DNA of 64,000 bases from contig JAVVVJ010000001.1 in NCBI GenBank assembly GCA_036652695.1, positions 1 through 64,000 on the forward strand, in the 5' to 3' direction. Each line of letters starts with the position of its first letter. Position 1 is the stretch's first letter. Shown one piece after another: positions 26,822 to 36,652 of the stretch. The position numbers and the translations under genes are program-made. The notes beneath the pieces are model-generated. The model was given only the letters and a program-made list of their open reading frames with translations. It was not told the origin of the DNA and did not search any database. This stretch comes from Limiplasma sp036652695. GTDB taxonomy: Bacteria; Bacillota; Clostridia; Christensenellales; Aristaeellaceae.

Positions 26822-26830
26822 TGTTACAAT
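26822..26830 (+). promoter_or_regulatory. Extended -10 promoter of the Ig-repeat/caspase gene
   Basis: TG, one base, then TACAAT, about 112 bases before the ATG at 26942. No good -35 box is seen. Confidence 0.4.
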
Positions 26831-26941
26831 GATCGCACAAGCCGATGCGAAAAATGTAACCGCGCCCATGCGCGGGAAAGGCTTCGAACCATTGGCGCCC
26901 TTTTCCCCCCAAGGAAACGGATTGAGCAGGAGGAAACCTCG

Positions 26942-29900
26942 ATGAAAACACTACAAAAGATGATTGCCCTCTCATTGGTGGTTATGATGACACTGACGAG
27001 CTTGCCGCTGACCGCCATTGCTCAAGAAGAGGCGGTGCCACAGGAGCAAGCCGAGCAAAGCGTTCCCGTAACGGAAGCGCCTGTATCCGCTACCGCTGCG
27101 CCTGAAACGCCCGCGCCCGCTACGCCCGTGCCAGAAACGCCTGTGCCTGTTACGCCCGTGCCAGAAACGCCTGTGCCTGTTACTCCTGTGCCTGTTACGC
27201 CCGTGCCAGAAACGCCCGCGCCCGCTACGCCCGCGCCAGAAACGCCCGCGCCTGTTACGCCCGCGCCTGAAACGCCTACGCCCGTTGCGCCCGCCACGGA
27301 GTCGCCTGTCGCGCCCGCAACCGAAACCATCGCGCCGACCGTCACGCCCGAGGCATCGCCGACAGGCGCTGTTGAAGCCACCCCCCCGGTGGAGGAAATT
27401 GTGCCGGAGCCTGTGATTGATTTTTCCAAGCCGCTTTGCGACAATCCGGATTTTATCGCTGGCTACGCCTTGCTGATGCAGGAGTCTATTCCGCTGTTTG
27501 AGCTTGCCGAACTGTCTGGCGCGCCCATGGCCGAGCTGGGTCAGGGCATCGCTTATGTAACTGAGCGCAACCAGCAGGGCGCTGTGAAGATTTGCGTTGC
27601 CGTTATCGAGCAGCCCGCCGCGCAGGTGGTTGAGCAGGTTGCCGAACAGCCCGCCGCGCAGACCGATGAGCAACCCGCCGAGCAGGTTGTTGAACAACCC
27701 GCCGAGCAACCCGCCGAGCAGGTTATTGAGCAACCCGCCGCGCAGCTCACCATTAAGACCGGCTGGGTGAGCGCGGAGCTGCTGCGCCCCATCGCCCCCG
27801 AGGAGGTCGAAGCGCTGCTGACCGCCGCGCAGGATGCGGAAAAGGCCGCAACCGCCGAAGCGCCCGCGCTCCTATGCTACCTGAATGACGATTCCACTTT
27901 GCCGCTCTTTCCCATCGCCTATCTGCCCATGCTTGCGGATACGGAAGTGCCAGCCACGCAAGAAGCCGCCGTATGGCTGGGCGAGCCTTTGCCGCTTACC
28001 AGCATTACGCTTAACGGCTTGAGCAGCATCAGCGCAAACGGCGCAAAAACACAGTTCAAAATTGTGCCTAACAAGGGCGCAAGCATCGATGGCTGCACCT
28101 TTCTATGGTCCAGCAGCAACGAGCTGATCGCCACGGTGGATGAGACTGGCCTTGTGTCTGCCAAGGGCAACGGCAATGTGAAGATTACGGCGGAGCTTGT
28201 CGTTTTGGAGTCAGAGGCCGCCACAACCATCAAGGCCACCAAAACGCTGCGCGTTTCGGGGCAGATTGTGTACGCTTCGGCGATTGAGCTGAGCGGCGCA
28301 ACCGAGATGATCGCGGGCAAGCCGCTTCCCATCAAGGCCGCCTTGATCCCCTCCACAACCACCAAAAAGCGGCTTGCGTGGACGGTGATGGAAAAGCTTG
28401 GGGAGTCCGAGACGGCTTCAGCCGCCAGCTATGCCTCCGTTCAAAACGGCGTTGTCACCGTGAAAACCAGAAAGCTCACGGAAGTCAAAACGCTGATTGT
28501 ACGGGTGACCGCAATGGAGCGCTTGAACCCGGACGATGCGGAAGTATTCGCCACGTTTGAATTCACCGTTTATCCTGAACCCACCGGCGTTGCCATTACT
28601 GGCGTCAGCGAGGGTGCGCAGCCCACCCAACCGCCAGAGGTCACCTACCCCAAAACCATTACGTTTTATTATGATAAGGCCGGGGACGCTCCCTGTAAGA
28701 CGCTGACCGCCGCGTTCCAGCCATCGGCGGCAATGCAGGCGGATTTGCGTTGGAAATCCAGCAACGTTAGAATTGCCACCGTGGATGCGAATGGGCTTGT
28801 CACCGCCGTGAGCGGCGGCGTAGCCGTCATCACCGCATACAGCGCGGCATACCCCAACGTAAAGGCTACGCTCACCGCGAAGGTGCTCTATCCCGTGGCA
28901 AATGTGAGCCTGCGCACAAAGAACAATCAAGCGTTTGGCGTTGCGGGGAAAACGCTTCAATTCTATGCCGATGTAACGCCCTCCAACGCGAGCGACAAGG
29001 GTATTTTGTGGGAGCTTGACGATGCTGGTGACGAGCTTGCGGACATTACAGCCTCCGGTCTGCTCCAGGTGGAGCGGACATTGCCTGATAACAAACGAGC
29101 CGATATCACCGTTTATGCCTATGCAAGGGGATCGGATTTGGATTTGGACGCGAAATCCGCCGCGTATACGCTTACGCTCTACCCCTGTGCCAAAACAATG
29201 GAAGCGGACGCGCAGAGCGTTGTGCTGGACATCAACGATCCTGCCCTAGCCCAACGCCAAATGAGCGTTACCATCCAACCGGAGGACGCGCTTCCCAAGC
29301 TCAAATGGACAAGCTCCAACCCTAGGGTGGCGACCGTCAGCCAGGATGGCCTCATTACCGCCGTATCCAACGGCAAGGCCAACGTTACCATGGAAACCAT
29401 TGATGGCAGCAGGCTTTTCAAGCGGATTGCGGTTTCGGTGGAGAATTCTGTGACGGGGCTTGAGCTGGAGCCTGTAGCTACCATCGTCTACGGCTCAAGG
29501 GTTACGCTCAAGGCAAGGGTTCTGCCCCAGAACGCGGCGAACAAAGCCATTAGCTGGAAGGTGGAGGGCAGCGACAATGTCTATGTCTCACCCTCCGGCG
29601 TGGTGATCATTAAGAAAAACGAGCAGGCGAACGTAAGGATTACCGCCACCTCCAAGGCAAATGGCGAGGCTTCACAGACGATTGAGGTAGCCATCGTTCC
29701 CAAGGCCGCCAAGCTATCCTTAAGCGCCGCAACGGTTTATTTAACCACCGATGAAACCATGCAGCTACAGGCTTCCATTGACCCGGCGGGCGTTTTGGAA
29801 ACCCTGCTTTGGAAAAGCTCCAATCAAAAGATTGTTGAGGTGGATCAAGCGGGAATGCTGACCGCAAAGGCCGCTGGCAGAGCCAAAATCACGGTTTTTA

Positions 29901-32854
29901 CGACCGATGGCAGCCGGCTCGCCAAGAGCGTTGAGGTCAGGGTCAATACCCCCGTTACGCAAGTGCAGATCAGCGGGCCTACCAATGTTGCCGATGGCGT
30001 GAACGTGAAGCTTGTAGCCAGCGTGCTGCCCGCTGACGCTACAAACAAAGCGGTGCTTTGGTCGAGCAGCGATGCAAAAATCGCGAAGGTGTCCGCTACC
30101 TCCGGCGTGGTGAGCATCGCGAAGGGGCAGTTTGGCAAACAAGTCACCATTACCGCCACCTCCGTGGCAGATCCCTCCAAGTGGGCGGAGCAGCTTATCA
30201 CCATTACAAACAAAACAACCAGATTGACGCTCAACCAGAGAAGCGTGGTGCTTGATGCCTCCCTAGCGGGTAGGGAAACCTTTACCGCGATCCCCACGGT
30301 GCTTCCCAGCGGCGCGTCCGAGCAGCTTGCGTGGAAAAGCTCCAAGACGAGCGTCGCCACGGTGGACGACCATGGCGTGATCACCGCCTTGCGAAATGGA
30401 AACGCCACCATTACCGCCACTACGACCGATGGCAGCAACAAATCCGCGAGCATTGCCGTTGCGGTGAGGCTTTCCGTTACGGGCGTGGCATTTGCGAGCG
30501 ATGAGGTGCTGATGCTTTCCTACGGCAATCCCCTTGCCCTCAAGGCGGCGGTTACGCCTGCCAACGCAGCCAACAGAAATTTGATTTGGCGCTCAAGCGA
30601 CCCCTCGTATGTGAAGGTGTCCAGCACGGGTGTTGTGAGCGCGCAAAAAAATGTGAAAGGCACTGTAACCATCACGGTCGCGTCGGCAGAAAATCCCGAC
30701 CTTATGGATACAAGGCTTGTGAACGTTTTGCCCCGTACGGAGCGCGTCCTCATTCAGGCTGGCGCGCATAAGGGCGGCGACGGAACGGATGTGGACGAAT
30801 CCCAGCAGGTGAACAGCACGGAAATCAGCAATGTGCTGGAAATTGGCGATACACAGCAGCTCCAAGCTATTGTGCAGCCAGAGGGCGCAAGTGGAAAGGT
30901 GACTTGGAGAAGCTCCAAGCCCGCATGCATCAGCGTAGATGCCGATGGCCTGATTACCGCAAAGGCGGCGGGGCGCGCGCAAATCATCGCCACCACAACA
31001 GATGGCAGCAGAAAAACCGGCATCTACAATGCGTCCGTTGTGGTGGGTGTGAAGAAAATCACCCTGAACGTACCCAAGAAGATGACCGTCAAGGAAAGCT
31101 TGTCGCTTGCGGTGAATGTGGAGCCGTTCAATGCCACCAACAAAGCCGTTACCTTTAGCGCCATAGGCGAAAACGCAAAGTATGTCAGCATCTCAAAGGC
31201 TGGCAAAGTGACCGTTGTGGGGAACCCAGCGATGCCAAACGGCAGCCGGGATGCCTCCGCAGCGGTTCTGGCGGGCGATGTGTCCGCTGTGGGCTTTAGC
31301 TTCACGCTGGTCGCTACAGCGTTGGGCGGCGTTGGCGGCGCGGAGATCATGGACGCCGTGCTTGTAACGGTTGAACCCGCGCCGGAGCGCGTGCTTCTTT
31401 CCACCAATCTTCCCATTCATGAAAACAGCCGCTTCCCCGTTTTGGATGTTGGCAAAAGCACGTTCCTCGGCGCGAAGGTGCTTCCCGAAGCGGCAAGTCA
31501 AGAAGTGCGCTGGTCAAGCGACGATGAAACCATCGCTACGATCGATGCCGTTACGGGCGAGATCAAGGGCTTAAAGAGCGGCGTTGTGCTGTTGACCGCA
31601 ACAACGCCCGGCAAAAACGGCGTGAACAGCTTCCTCAAAATCAAGGTTTCGCAAGGCGTGGTAGGCCAGCCGCCCATCAACCTCGTGGGCGAGGTGCTGG
31701 TGGGTGAAACCGAAAAGGGAAATACCGTTCGCTTGCAGTGGGAGCCTTCCGCGGGCGCTGATCCCGATGAGTGGTATCTGCTTGCTAGCTGCATCGCTGG
31801 CAAGTGGTACATGACGGAAAGCCCCGTTCCCGCAACCGGCAGCGCGAGCGACCCCGCGCCTGAGGGCAAGCGCTTCTATGATTTTAAGATGCAGCCTGTA
31901 GGAAACAACAAGTATTGCGTCTATTCCGTCATTTGGAATCAGGATGAAACGTATACCTTAGGCGGCTGTAGCAACGTAATTGGGGTAGAGGTCAAAGCGC
32001 CCGTGCGGCGCGCGCTGCTTGTTGGCGAGGAAAAGTATCAACCCCTCCTTTGCGACCTACCGTCTAGCGATAACGATGTCAGCGCCATGCAAGCCATGCT
32101 TACCCATGGGCAGACAGCTTATCAGGTATCCACCCTGATGAATGCGGGCTGGAGCAAAATGAAGAGCGCTATCGCAAGCGCCTATGCCGGCGCTACGGAA
32201 AATGATGTGAACCTGTTCTTCTATGCGGGTCATGGCGGCCTTGCCAGCATAAACGGAAGGCCAAGCAGCGTAATCAGCATGTGCGATGGCAGCTGGGCAA
32301 CGGCCTCGCAGCTTGCGGCGGAGCTTGGCAAGGTTCCCGGCAAGATGATCGTCATTTTGGAATGCTGCTATAGCGGAAACCTGATCTCGGAAATCGCAGG
32401 CGCTTCCGCAGAAACGCAAACCGCCACAAATGCGCAGGTCTCCGCCTTTAACGCCAGCTTTCTCGGCGCTTTTGACGATACGATGCAGGTGAGCACCCGA
32501 AACGGCGAGCTTCGCTTCCCCAAATTTACCGTTTTGACCGCCACTGGCGCAAACGAAAAAGGCAAGGGCGTCGTATACCTGCACAACGGGCGTATGGAGG
32601 AGGGCTTTGGCCTGCTGACCTACCAGCTGTGCAAGGGCGTTGGCTACGAGTTTGACAGCCGCTCGCTGAGCTATGTATGGAACGGAAACGCGGCGGCCGA
32701 CCAAAATAACGATGGCGAAATTTCCGTTTATGAGGCGCAGCAGTACGCCAGCAGCACCATGGCGGCGCTGTATCAAAAGCACGGGATTCGTGGAGCGGTG
32801 CAAAACGTGCAGATGTACGCATACGATCCCTCCATGCCGATCTTCTTCCGATAA
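26942..32854 (+). CDS. Giant secreted protein: Ig-like (Big_2) repeats and caspase-like C14 peptidase
   Basis: About 1970 residues, start ATG at 26942 after GGAGGAAACC. Signal peptide 1-27. Then a Pro/Thr repeat region built on PVPETPVPVT units (about 50-135), an unclassified segment with a second low-complexity repeat of AEQPAEQ type (about 222-265), and about thirteen Ig-like bacterial domains from about 345 to 1575. A fibronectin-like stretch follows, then a C14 caspase/metacaspase-type peptidase at about 1690-1960, with His in FFYAGHGG (1764) and Cys in LECCYSGN (1809). An EF-hand-like loop DQNNDGEISVYEA lies at about 1918-1930. No sortase motif is seen. Likely a surface or matrix protein with calcium-sensitive proteolysis; target unknown. 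Confidence 0.88.
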   Translation: MKTLQKMIALSLVVMMTLTSLPLTAIAQEEAVPQEQAEQSVPVTEAPVSATAAPETPAPATPVPETPVPVTPVPETPVPVTPVPVTPVPETPAPATPAPETPAPVTPAPETPTPVAPATESPVAPATETIAPTVTPEASPTGAVEATPPVEEIVPEPVIDFSKPLCDNPDFIAGYALLMQESIPLFELAELSGAPMAELGQGIAYVTERNQQGAVKICVAVIEQPAAQVVEQVAEQPAAQTDEQPAEQVVEQPAEQPAEQVIEQPAAQLTIKTGWVSAELLRPIAPEEVEALLTAAQDAEKAATAEAPALLCYLNDDSTLPLFPIAYLPMLADTEVPATQEAAVWLGEPLPLTSITLNGLSSISANGAKTQFKIVPNKGASIDGCTFLWSSSNELIATVDETGLVSAKGNGNVKITAELVVLESEAATTIKATKTLRVSGQIVYASAIELSGATEMIAGKPLPIKAALIPSTTTKKRLAWTVMEKLGESETASAASYASVQNGVVTVKTRKLTEVKTLIVRVTAMERLNPDDAEVFATFEFTVYPEPTGVAITGVSEGAQPTQPPEVTYPKTITFYYDKAGDAPCKTLTAAFQPSAAMQADLRWKSSNVRIATVDANGLVTAVSGGVAVITAYSAAYPNVKATLTAKVLYPVANVSLRTKNNQAFGVAGKTLQFYADVTPSNASDKGILWELDDAGDELADITASGLLQVERTLPDNKRADITVYAYARGSDLDLDAKSAAYTLTLYPCAKTMEADAQSVVLDINDPALAQRQMSVTIQPEDALPKLKWTSSNPRVATVSQDGLITAVSNGKANVTMETIDGSRLFKRIAVSVENSVTGLELEPVATIVYGSRVTLKARVLPQNAANKAISWKVEGSDNVYVSPSGVVIIKKNEQANVRITATSKANGEASQTIEVAIVPKAAKLSLSAATVYLTTDETMQLQASIDPAGVLETLLWKSSNQKIVEVDQAGMLTAKAAGRAKITVFTTDGSRLAKSVEVRVNTPVTQVQISGPTNVADGVNVKLVASVLPADATNKAVLWSSSDAKIAKVSATSGVVSIAKGQFGKQVTITATSVADPSKWAEQLITITNKTTRLTLNQRSVVLDASLAGRETFTAIPTVLPSGASEQLAWKSSKTSVATVDDHGVITALRNGNATITATTTDGSNKSASIAVAVRLSVTGVAFASDEVLMLSYGNPLALKAAVTPANAANRNLIWRSSDPSYVKVSSTGVVSAQKNVKGTVTITVASAENPDLMDTRLVNVLPRTERVLIQAGAHKGGDGTDVDESQQVNSTEISNVLEIGDTQQLQAIVQPEGASGKVTWRSSKPACISVDADGLITAKAAGRAQIIATTTDGSRKTGIYNASVVVGVKKITLNVPKKMTVKESLSLAVNVEPFNATNKAVTFSAIGENAKYVSISKAGKVTVVGNPAMPNGSRDASAAVLAGDVSAVGFSFTLVATALGGVGGAEIMDAVLVTVEPAPERVLLSTNLPIHENSRFPVLDVGKSTFLGAKVLPEAASQEVRWSSDDETIATIDAVTGEIKGLKSGVVLLTATTPGKNGVNSFLKIKVSQGVVGQPPINLVGEVLVGETEKGNTVRLQWEPSAGADPDEWYLLASCIAGKWYMTESPVPATGSASDPAPEGKRFYDFKMQPVGNNKYCVYSVIWNQDETYTLGGCSNVIGVEVKAPVRRALLVGEEKYQPLLCDLPSSDNDVSAMQAMLTHGQTAYQVSTLMNAGWSKMKSAIASAYAGATENDVNLFFYAGHGGLASINGRPSSVISMCDGSWATASQLAAELGKVPGKMIVILECCYSGNLISEIAGASAETQTATNAQVSAFNASFLGAFDDTMQVSTRNGELRFPKFTVLTATGANEKGKGVVYLHNGRMEEGFGLLTYQLCKGVGYEFDSRSLSYVWNGNAAADQNNDGEISVYEAQQYASSTMAALYQKHGIRGAVQNVQMYAYDPSMPIFFR

Positions 32855-32867
32855 ACCGCGCGGTTGG

Positions 32868-32921
32868 GGCTTCGCGGGTGGAATGCGCTCTCAAAAAGCA
32901 GCGCATTTCACCCGCGAAGCC
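32868..32921 (+). terminator. Terminator of the Ig-repeat/caspase gene
   Basis: Outer 13-bp stem GGCTTCGCGGGTG/CACCCGCGAAGCC with a further inner ATGCGCT/AGCGCAT stem, then TTTATT, 14 bases after the stop codon. Confidence 0.85.
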
Positions 32922-33002
32922 TTTATTCAACCATAGCCAAAAGCATGCGGATATGGTATCATCTCATTCGAAACCAAAAGACACAGAAAAGGGAGTGCTT
33001 CC

Positions 33003-33884
33003 ATGCAAGAACAAGAAAGTCCAAAGCCCGTAAAGCCGGAAAATCCGATTTTGGGCGCGGTCAAGGGTGCGTTGATTTCGATAGGTGCGATGCTTCCGGG
33101 CATTAGCGGCGGCGCGCTTTGCGTTATTTTGGGCATTTATAAGCCCATGATGGAGCTTTTGAGCAACCCCATCAAGAACATCAAAAAGCATTTTATGTTT
33201 TTTTTGCCCATTGGCATCGGCTTTTTGGTGGGGGCATTGGTTACGTCCAAGCTGCTGGGCGGCTTTTTAGAGGCCAATGAAACCGCGGCGGTTTTCCTGT
33301 TTGTGGGGCTGATTGCGGGCACCATGCCAAGCCTGTTCAAAGAGGCGAAGCAGGAGGGCGTAGCGCGCGGCTCCTATGCGGCGCTAGGGATTGCAATGGT
33401 GGCGATGCTTCTGTGGATGGTGCCCATGGCCATGGGCGGGCAAACGACCATTGTGCCGAACCTTTTTTGGTGGTGCTTGTGCGGCGTGCTGTGGGGGCTG
33501 GGCATTATTGTGCCCGGCATGAGCCCTTCCAACATCTTCTTTTTCCTAGGGCTTGCAGGCCCGATGTACGCGGCCATTGGCAATTTGAATATGGGCGTGG
33601 TGCTGCCCATGGGGCTGTGCCTGCTGGCAACGGTGCTGCTGCTGTCAAACGCCGTGGGCTATTGCCTCAAGCGTTGGTATTCGCTGTTCATGCATGCGGT
33701 AATCGGCATTGTGATTGCGTCCACCTTGGTGATTTTGCCGCCGGTGAAGCTGCTGCTGGAGCCGGGCTATAGCTTTGCAATGGGTGCAATGGATATTTTG
33801 GTGTATGTGGGTTGCTTTGCGGTGGGCGTGCTTTGCGCGTGGCTGCTGGGGCGAATTCAGAAGCCTGCGGAAAAGGCAAACTAA
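33003..33884 (+). CDS. DUF368 membrane transporter (PopT-like, undecaprenyl phosphate)
   Basis: A 293-residue membrane protein with about eight to ten helices. The DUF368 signature is clear: KGALISIGAMLPGISGGAL near residue 22 and a second, inverted-repeat-like WGLGIIVPGMSPSNIFFFLG near 163. Recent work identified DUF368 proteins as undecaprenyl-phosphate flippases that recycle the lipid carrier of wall synthesis; family assignment is firm and the transport role here is inferred. GGGAGTG precedes the ATG. The gene is flanked by terminators on both sides, so it is probably transcribed alone. Confidence 0.9.
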   Translation: MQEQESPKPVKPENPILGAVKGALISIGAMLPGISGGALCVILGIYKPMMELLSNPIKNIKKHFMFFLPIGIGFLVGALVTSKLLGGFLEANETAAVFLFVGLIAGTMPSLFKEAKQEGVARGSYAALGIAMVAMLLWMVPMAMGGQTTIVPNLFWWCLCGVLWGLGIIVPGMSPSNIFFFLGLAGPMYAAIGNLNMGVVLPMGLCLLATVLLLSNAVGYCLKRWYSLFMHAVIGIVIASTLVILPPVKLLLEPGYSFAMGAMDILVYVGCFAVGVLCAWLLGRIQKPAEKAN

Positions 33885-33923
33885 CAAGCGCAAGGCTTGC
33901 TTTGCGTGCGCGATGGCTTTTGT

Positions 33924-33958
33924 AAGGCGGAGGGGGAGATTCCCCTTCCGCCTTTTTT
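33924..33958 (+). terminator. Terminator of the DUF368 gene
   Basis: AAGGCGGAGGGGGA pairs with TCCCCTTCCGCCTT and is followed by a T run. It also separates the gene from the converging regulator gene. Confidence 0.9.
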
Positions 33959-34012
33959 GATTTGCTTGGAAACGCAGCGCTGGCCAAGTCCACGGCGGGT
34001 CTGCGAAGGGCG

Positions 34013-34771
34013 CTATTCCTTAGGTGCGGGGTCTGGAGGCGCGAGGCTCTCGGCGTTCCCTTCGTGCTCCTTGAGGAAAGCGCCGGGGGATTTTCCCGTT
34101 ACCTCGCGAAAGACGCGGCAGAAGTATTTGGCATCGTTAAAGCCTACGGCGTGGGCGATTTCATAGATGCGCATATTGCCGCCGCTCATCATCTCGTAGG
34201 CGCGGTCAATGCGGTACTGGCGCAGGTAGGTGGAAAAGTTGATGCCCATGTCGCGGTGGAAAAGGTAGCTGATGTATTCAGGCGAAATTTGAAGCTGCTC
34301 GCTGATGGTGGTCAGGTTGATGGGCGTGCGGTAGCCATCGCGTATCAGCTTGAGCGTCTTATCCACCATGGGGTGGTGGATTGTGTCGCAGGAGGCGGTA
34401 GCCGCCTCTGGCATCAGGCGGCAGATCACGGAAAAAAGCTCCTCGGTGGTAATGGGCTTGAGCAGGTATTCCATCACGCCAAGCTTCAGCGCCTGCCGGG
34501 CATATTCAAATTCCGCGTAGGCGGTTACAAGCACAAATTCGACCGTCAAGCCTTGCTCCTTAGCAAGCCGGATCATCTCCAGCCCGTCCATTTCGGGCAT
34601 GCGGATGTCCACAAACGCCACGTCCGGCATAAGGGCGTGCAGGCTGGATAGCCCCTGCTTTCCGTTGGCGGCAGCGCCGACCACCGTAACGCGGGGGGCA
34701 AGGTCGTTTAGCAAATCCACCAGGCCGCGCCGGGCGGCCAGCTCGTCCTCAATGACCACTACGCGCATCAT
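34013..34771 (-). CDS. YesN-type response regulator with AraC output domain
   Basis: About 252 residues: an N-terminal receiver (acidic residues IEDE, phospho-acceptor Asp in AFVDIRMPEMDG, Lys in LLKPI) and a C-terminal AraC helix-turn-helix pair (ISEQLQISPEYISYLFHRDM, IAHAVGFNDAKYFCRVF). The start at 34771 follows AAGGA with good spacing; a GTG at 34780 is an alternative. It is the last gene of a five-gene operon after its YesM-type kinase. Such pairs usually activate the neighbouring sugar ABC transporter. Confidence 0.94.
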   Translation of the reverse strand: MMRVVVIEDELAARRGLVDLLNDLAPRVTVVGAAANGKQGLSSLHALMPDVAFVDIRMPEMDGLEMIRLAKEQGLTVEFVLVTAYAEFEYARQALKLGVMEYLLKPITTEELFSVICRLMPEAATASCDTIHHPMVDKTLKLIRDGYRTPINLTTISEQLQISPEYISYLFHRDMGINFSTYLRQYRIDRAYEMMSGGNMRIYEIAHAVGFNDAKYFCRVFREVTGKSPGAFLKEHEGNAESLAPPDPAPKE

Positions 34772-34795
34772 CCATAACACATCCTTATCAAATCA

Positions 34796-36619
34796 TCAAA
34801 GGGAGTTCAGCCGCGGCAGCAGCACCACAATCACGGTGCCCTCGCCCAGCCAGCTTCGCACAAAGACGCGCGCCGCGTCGCCATAATAGGAACGTATGCG
34901 CAGGCTCACGTTGTCTAGACCGATGCCCTCGCCTTGCGCCTCACCCGCGCCGCGGAACAACGCGTTCAGGCGCGCGACCTCCGGCGCGGACATGCCGTGC
35001 CCGTTGTCGCGGATGGTTACGCGCAGGTGGGTTTCGCTGTGGCGCTGGAAGCAGATGCTCAGCATGCCGCCGTGCTCAATGCCCTGAAAGCCGTGCAGCA
35101 CGCAATTTTCGATAAACGGCTGCAAAAGCAGCTTGCGCATCGGCCAATCCTCAATGCCGGGCGCTAGCGTAATGCTGTAGTCAAAGGCGCTGCCAAAGCG
35201 CAGGGATTGCAAGGTTAGGTAATCGCTGAGCCAGTCGGCTTCGCGCTGCGCCGCAACAATGCCATCGCTCTTTTCAAAGGTATAGCGCAGCATTTGCGAT
35301 AGATGCTTGAGCTGGTTGGAAACGTTGATGTTCCCGCTTTTGATGGCTGTAAAGTTGATGGTGTTCAAGGTGTTGTACAAAAAATGGCTGTTGATTTGGT
35401 TTTCCAGCGATCGGATCTCGGCAGAGCGCAAGCGGTTGAGCGCATCCAGCTTGAGCGACGCTTGCTCGCGCTCCTGCTGCTTTGATTGGCTGAGCTGGCG
35501 CGTCATGTAGTTAAAGGCAAGCGCGATTTGCCCAATTTCGTCCTGCGAGGTTACGGGAACCTGTACATCCAGCTCGCCGCAGGAGACAACGTAAATGCCG
35601 TTTTGAAGCGCGCGTATGGAGCGCATCATAAAGCGCAGCAGCAGAAGCATCAAAGCGGTTACCAGCCCCACCACCACCACAAGCGTGAGGAGCAGCGTAA
35701 GGGTATATTGCCGCGCGGAGGCCAGCAGCGCATCCCGGTCAATCAATCGGTAGAGCTGCATACCCAGCTGGCCGATTGGGCGCGCGAGCACAAGGGTGTG
35801 CTTGTCCGGCACAACAATGCCCGGCACGCTTTGGTTGCCCTCTAGGCTCAGCGTAAACCCAAGGCGGGTGCTATCCGGATGGGCAACAATCGTGCCAAAC
35901 TGATCCGTCAGCACCCCAATGGAAGCGCCCGCGATGGTGTCGGCGGGGTTGGCGGCATCGCGCAAGGCGCTGCTGTTAAAGCTGAGCACCAGCACGCCTA
36001 GCTCCTCCCGGGTATAGAGATCCTTCATGGGGCAGGCAAGGTGAATAAAATACAGCCCAGCCTGCCGGTAGCGGTTGGGGGTAGAGCCAAGCACGGCCTT
36101 GCCCTGCGCACGGGCGCGGGCGCAAAGCTCTTGGAGGGCGCTATTGTAGCCAGCATATAGGTTGTCGTTGGCAAACCAGCTTTGCCCCTCCCGCGTGCCC
36201 AAAACGCGGCTATAAAAAATAAAGCTGCCGTCGGCTAGCACCATGGTGGCGGCGGTCACCTCCATGGAATCCAAAAAGGTAAGCATGTTTTCGCGCAGCG
36301 TCTTGCTCACGTCCGCACGCTGCTTTGGGGGAAGCTGGTTGGCTTTTTTGACGCCGCTTAGAAGGTTTGCGTCTACCGCCATGCTGTAAACAGTTTGGGT
36401 ATAGCGGTGCAGCGTTACGGAGATGTTTTCCGCCTGCATGCCCATGTAGCTGGTCTCCACCGCTTGGATGGATTCCACCAGCGTGTGGGTAAAAAAAGCG
36501 GAAATAAACGTGGCGCTGACCGCGACTACCAACACGCCCATGATCAAAATCAGAGCGATAAATTGCGGCGACAGGCTGGCACGAAACCAGCCTGTCAATT
36601 TTTTGAGGCCATAACGCAT
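34796..36619 (-). CDS. YesM-type sensor histidine kinase
   Basis: A 607-residue membrane kinase: transmembrane helix at about 18-42, an extracellular Cache-like sensor at about 45-290, a second helix at about 300-325, HAMP at about 325-380, then the His_kinase domain and HATPase. The phospho-acceptor motif reads NQINSHFLYNTLNTI; most relatives have Pro, not Ser, before His. The ATP-binding N and G boxes (QPFIENCVLHG, DNGHGMS, GIGLDNVSLRI) are intact. It precedes the response regulator by 24 bases and follows the ABC permeases, and probably senses the same sugar that they import. Confidence 0.95.
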   Translation of the reverse strand: MRYGLKKLTGWFRASLSPQFIALILIMGVLVVAVSATFISAFFTHTLVESIQAVETSYMGMQAENISVTLHRYTQTVYSMAVDANLLSGVKKANQLPPKQRADVSKTLRENMLTFLDSMEVTAATMVLADGSFIFYSRVLGTREGQSWFANDNLYAGYNSALQELCARARAQGKAVLGSTPNRYRQAGLYFIHLACPMKDLYTREELGVLVLSFNSSALRDAANPADTIAGASIGVLTDQFGTIVAHPDSTRLGFTLSLEGNQSVPGIVVPDKHTLVLARPIGQLGMQLYRLIDRDALLASARQYTLTLLLTLVVVVGLVTALMLLLLRFMMRSIRALQNGIYVVSCGELDVQVPVTSQDEIGQIALAFNYMTRQLSQSKQQEREQASLKLDALNRLRSAEIRSLENQINSHFLYNTLNTINFTAIKSGNINVSNQLKHLSQMLRYTFEKSDGIVAAQREADWLSDYLTLQSLRFGSAFDYSITLAPGIEDWPMRKLLLQPFIENCVLHGFQGIEHGGMLSICFQRHSETHLRVTIRDNGHGMSAPEVARLNALFRGAGEAQGEGIGLDNVSLRIRSYYGDAARVFVRSWLGEGTVIVVLLPRLNSL

Positions 36620-36652
36620 ATGCGCACCGCCTTCGCTGTGGATGCTATCAGC

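Noticed and set aside
27100..27300. Regularly spaced repeats that look like a small CRISPR array
   Set aside because: The units are in-frame multiples of three coding for Pro/Thr-rich PVPETPVPVT repeats within a long reading frame; there are no unique spacers and no cas genes.
26972..27733. Gly/Arg-rich open frame of about 253 codons on the minus strand
   Set aside because: Its low-complexity composition is the reverse image of the Pro/Thr and Gln/Glu repeats of the large plus-strand protein.
27600..27740. Second repeat cluster in the same gene
   Set aside because: Codes for low-complexity AEQPAEQ-type repeats; translated linker, not an RNA or mobile feature.
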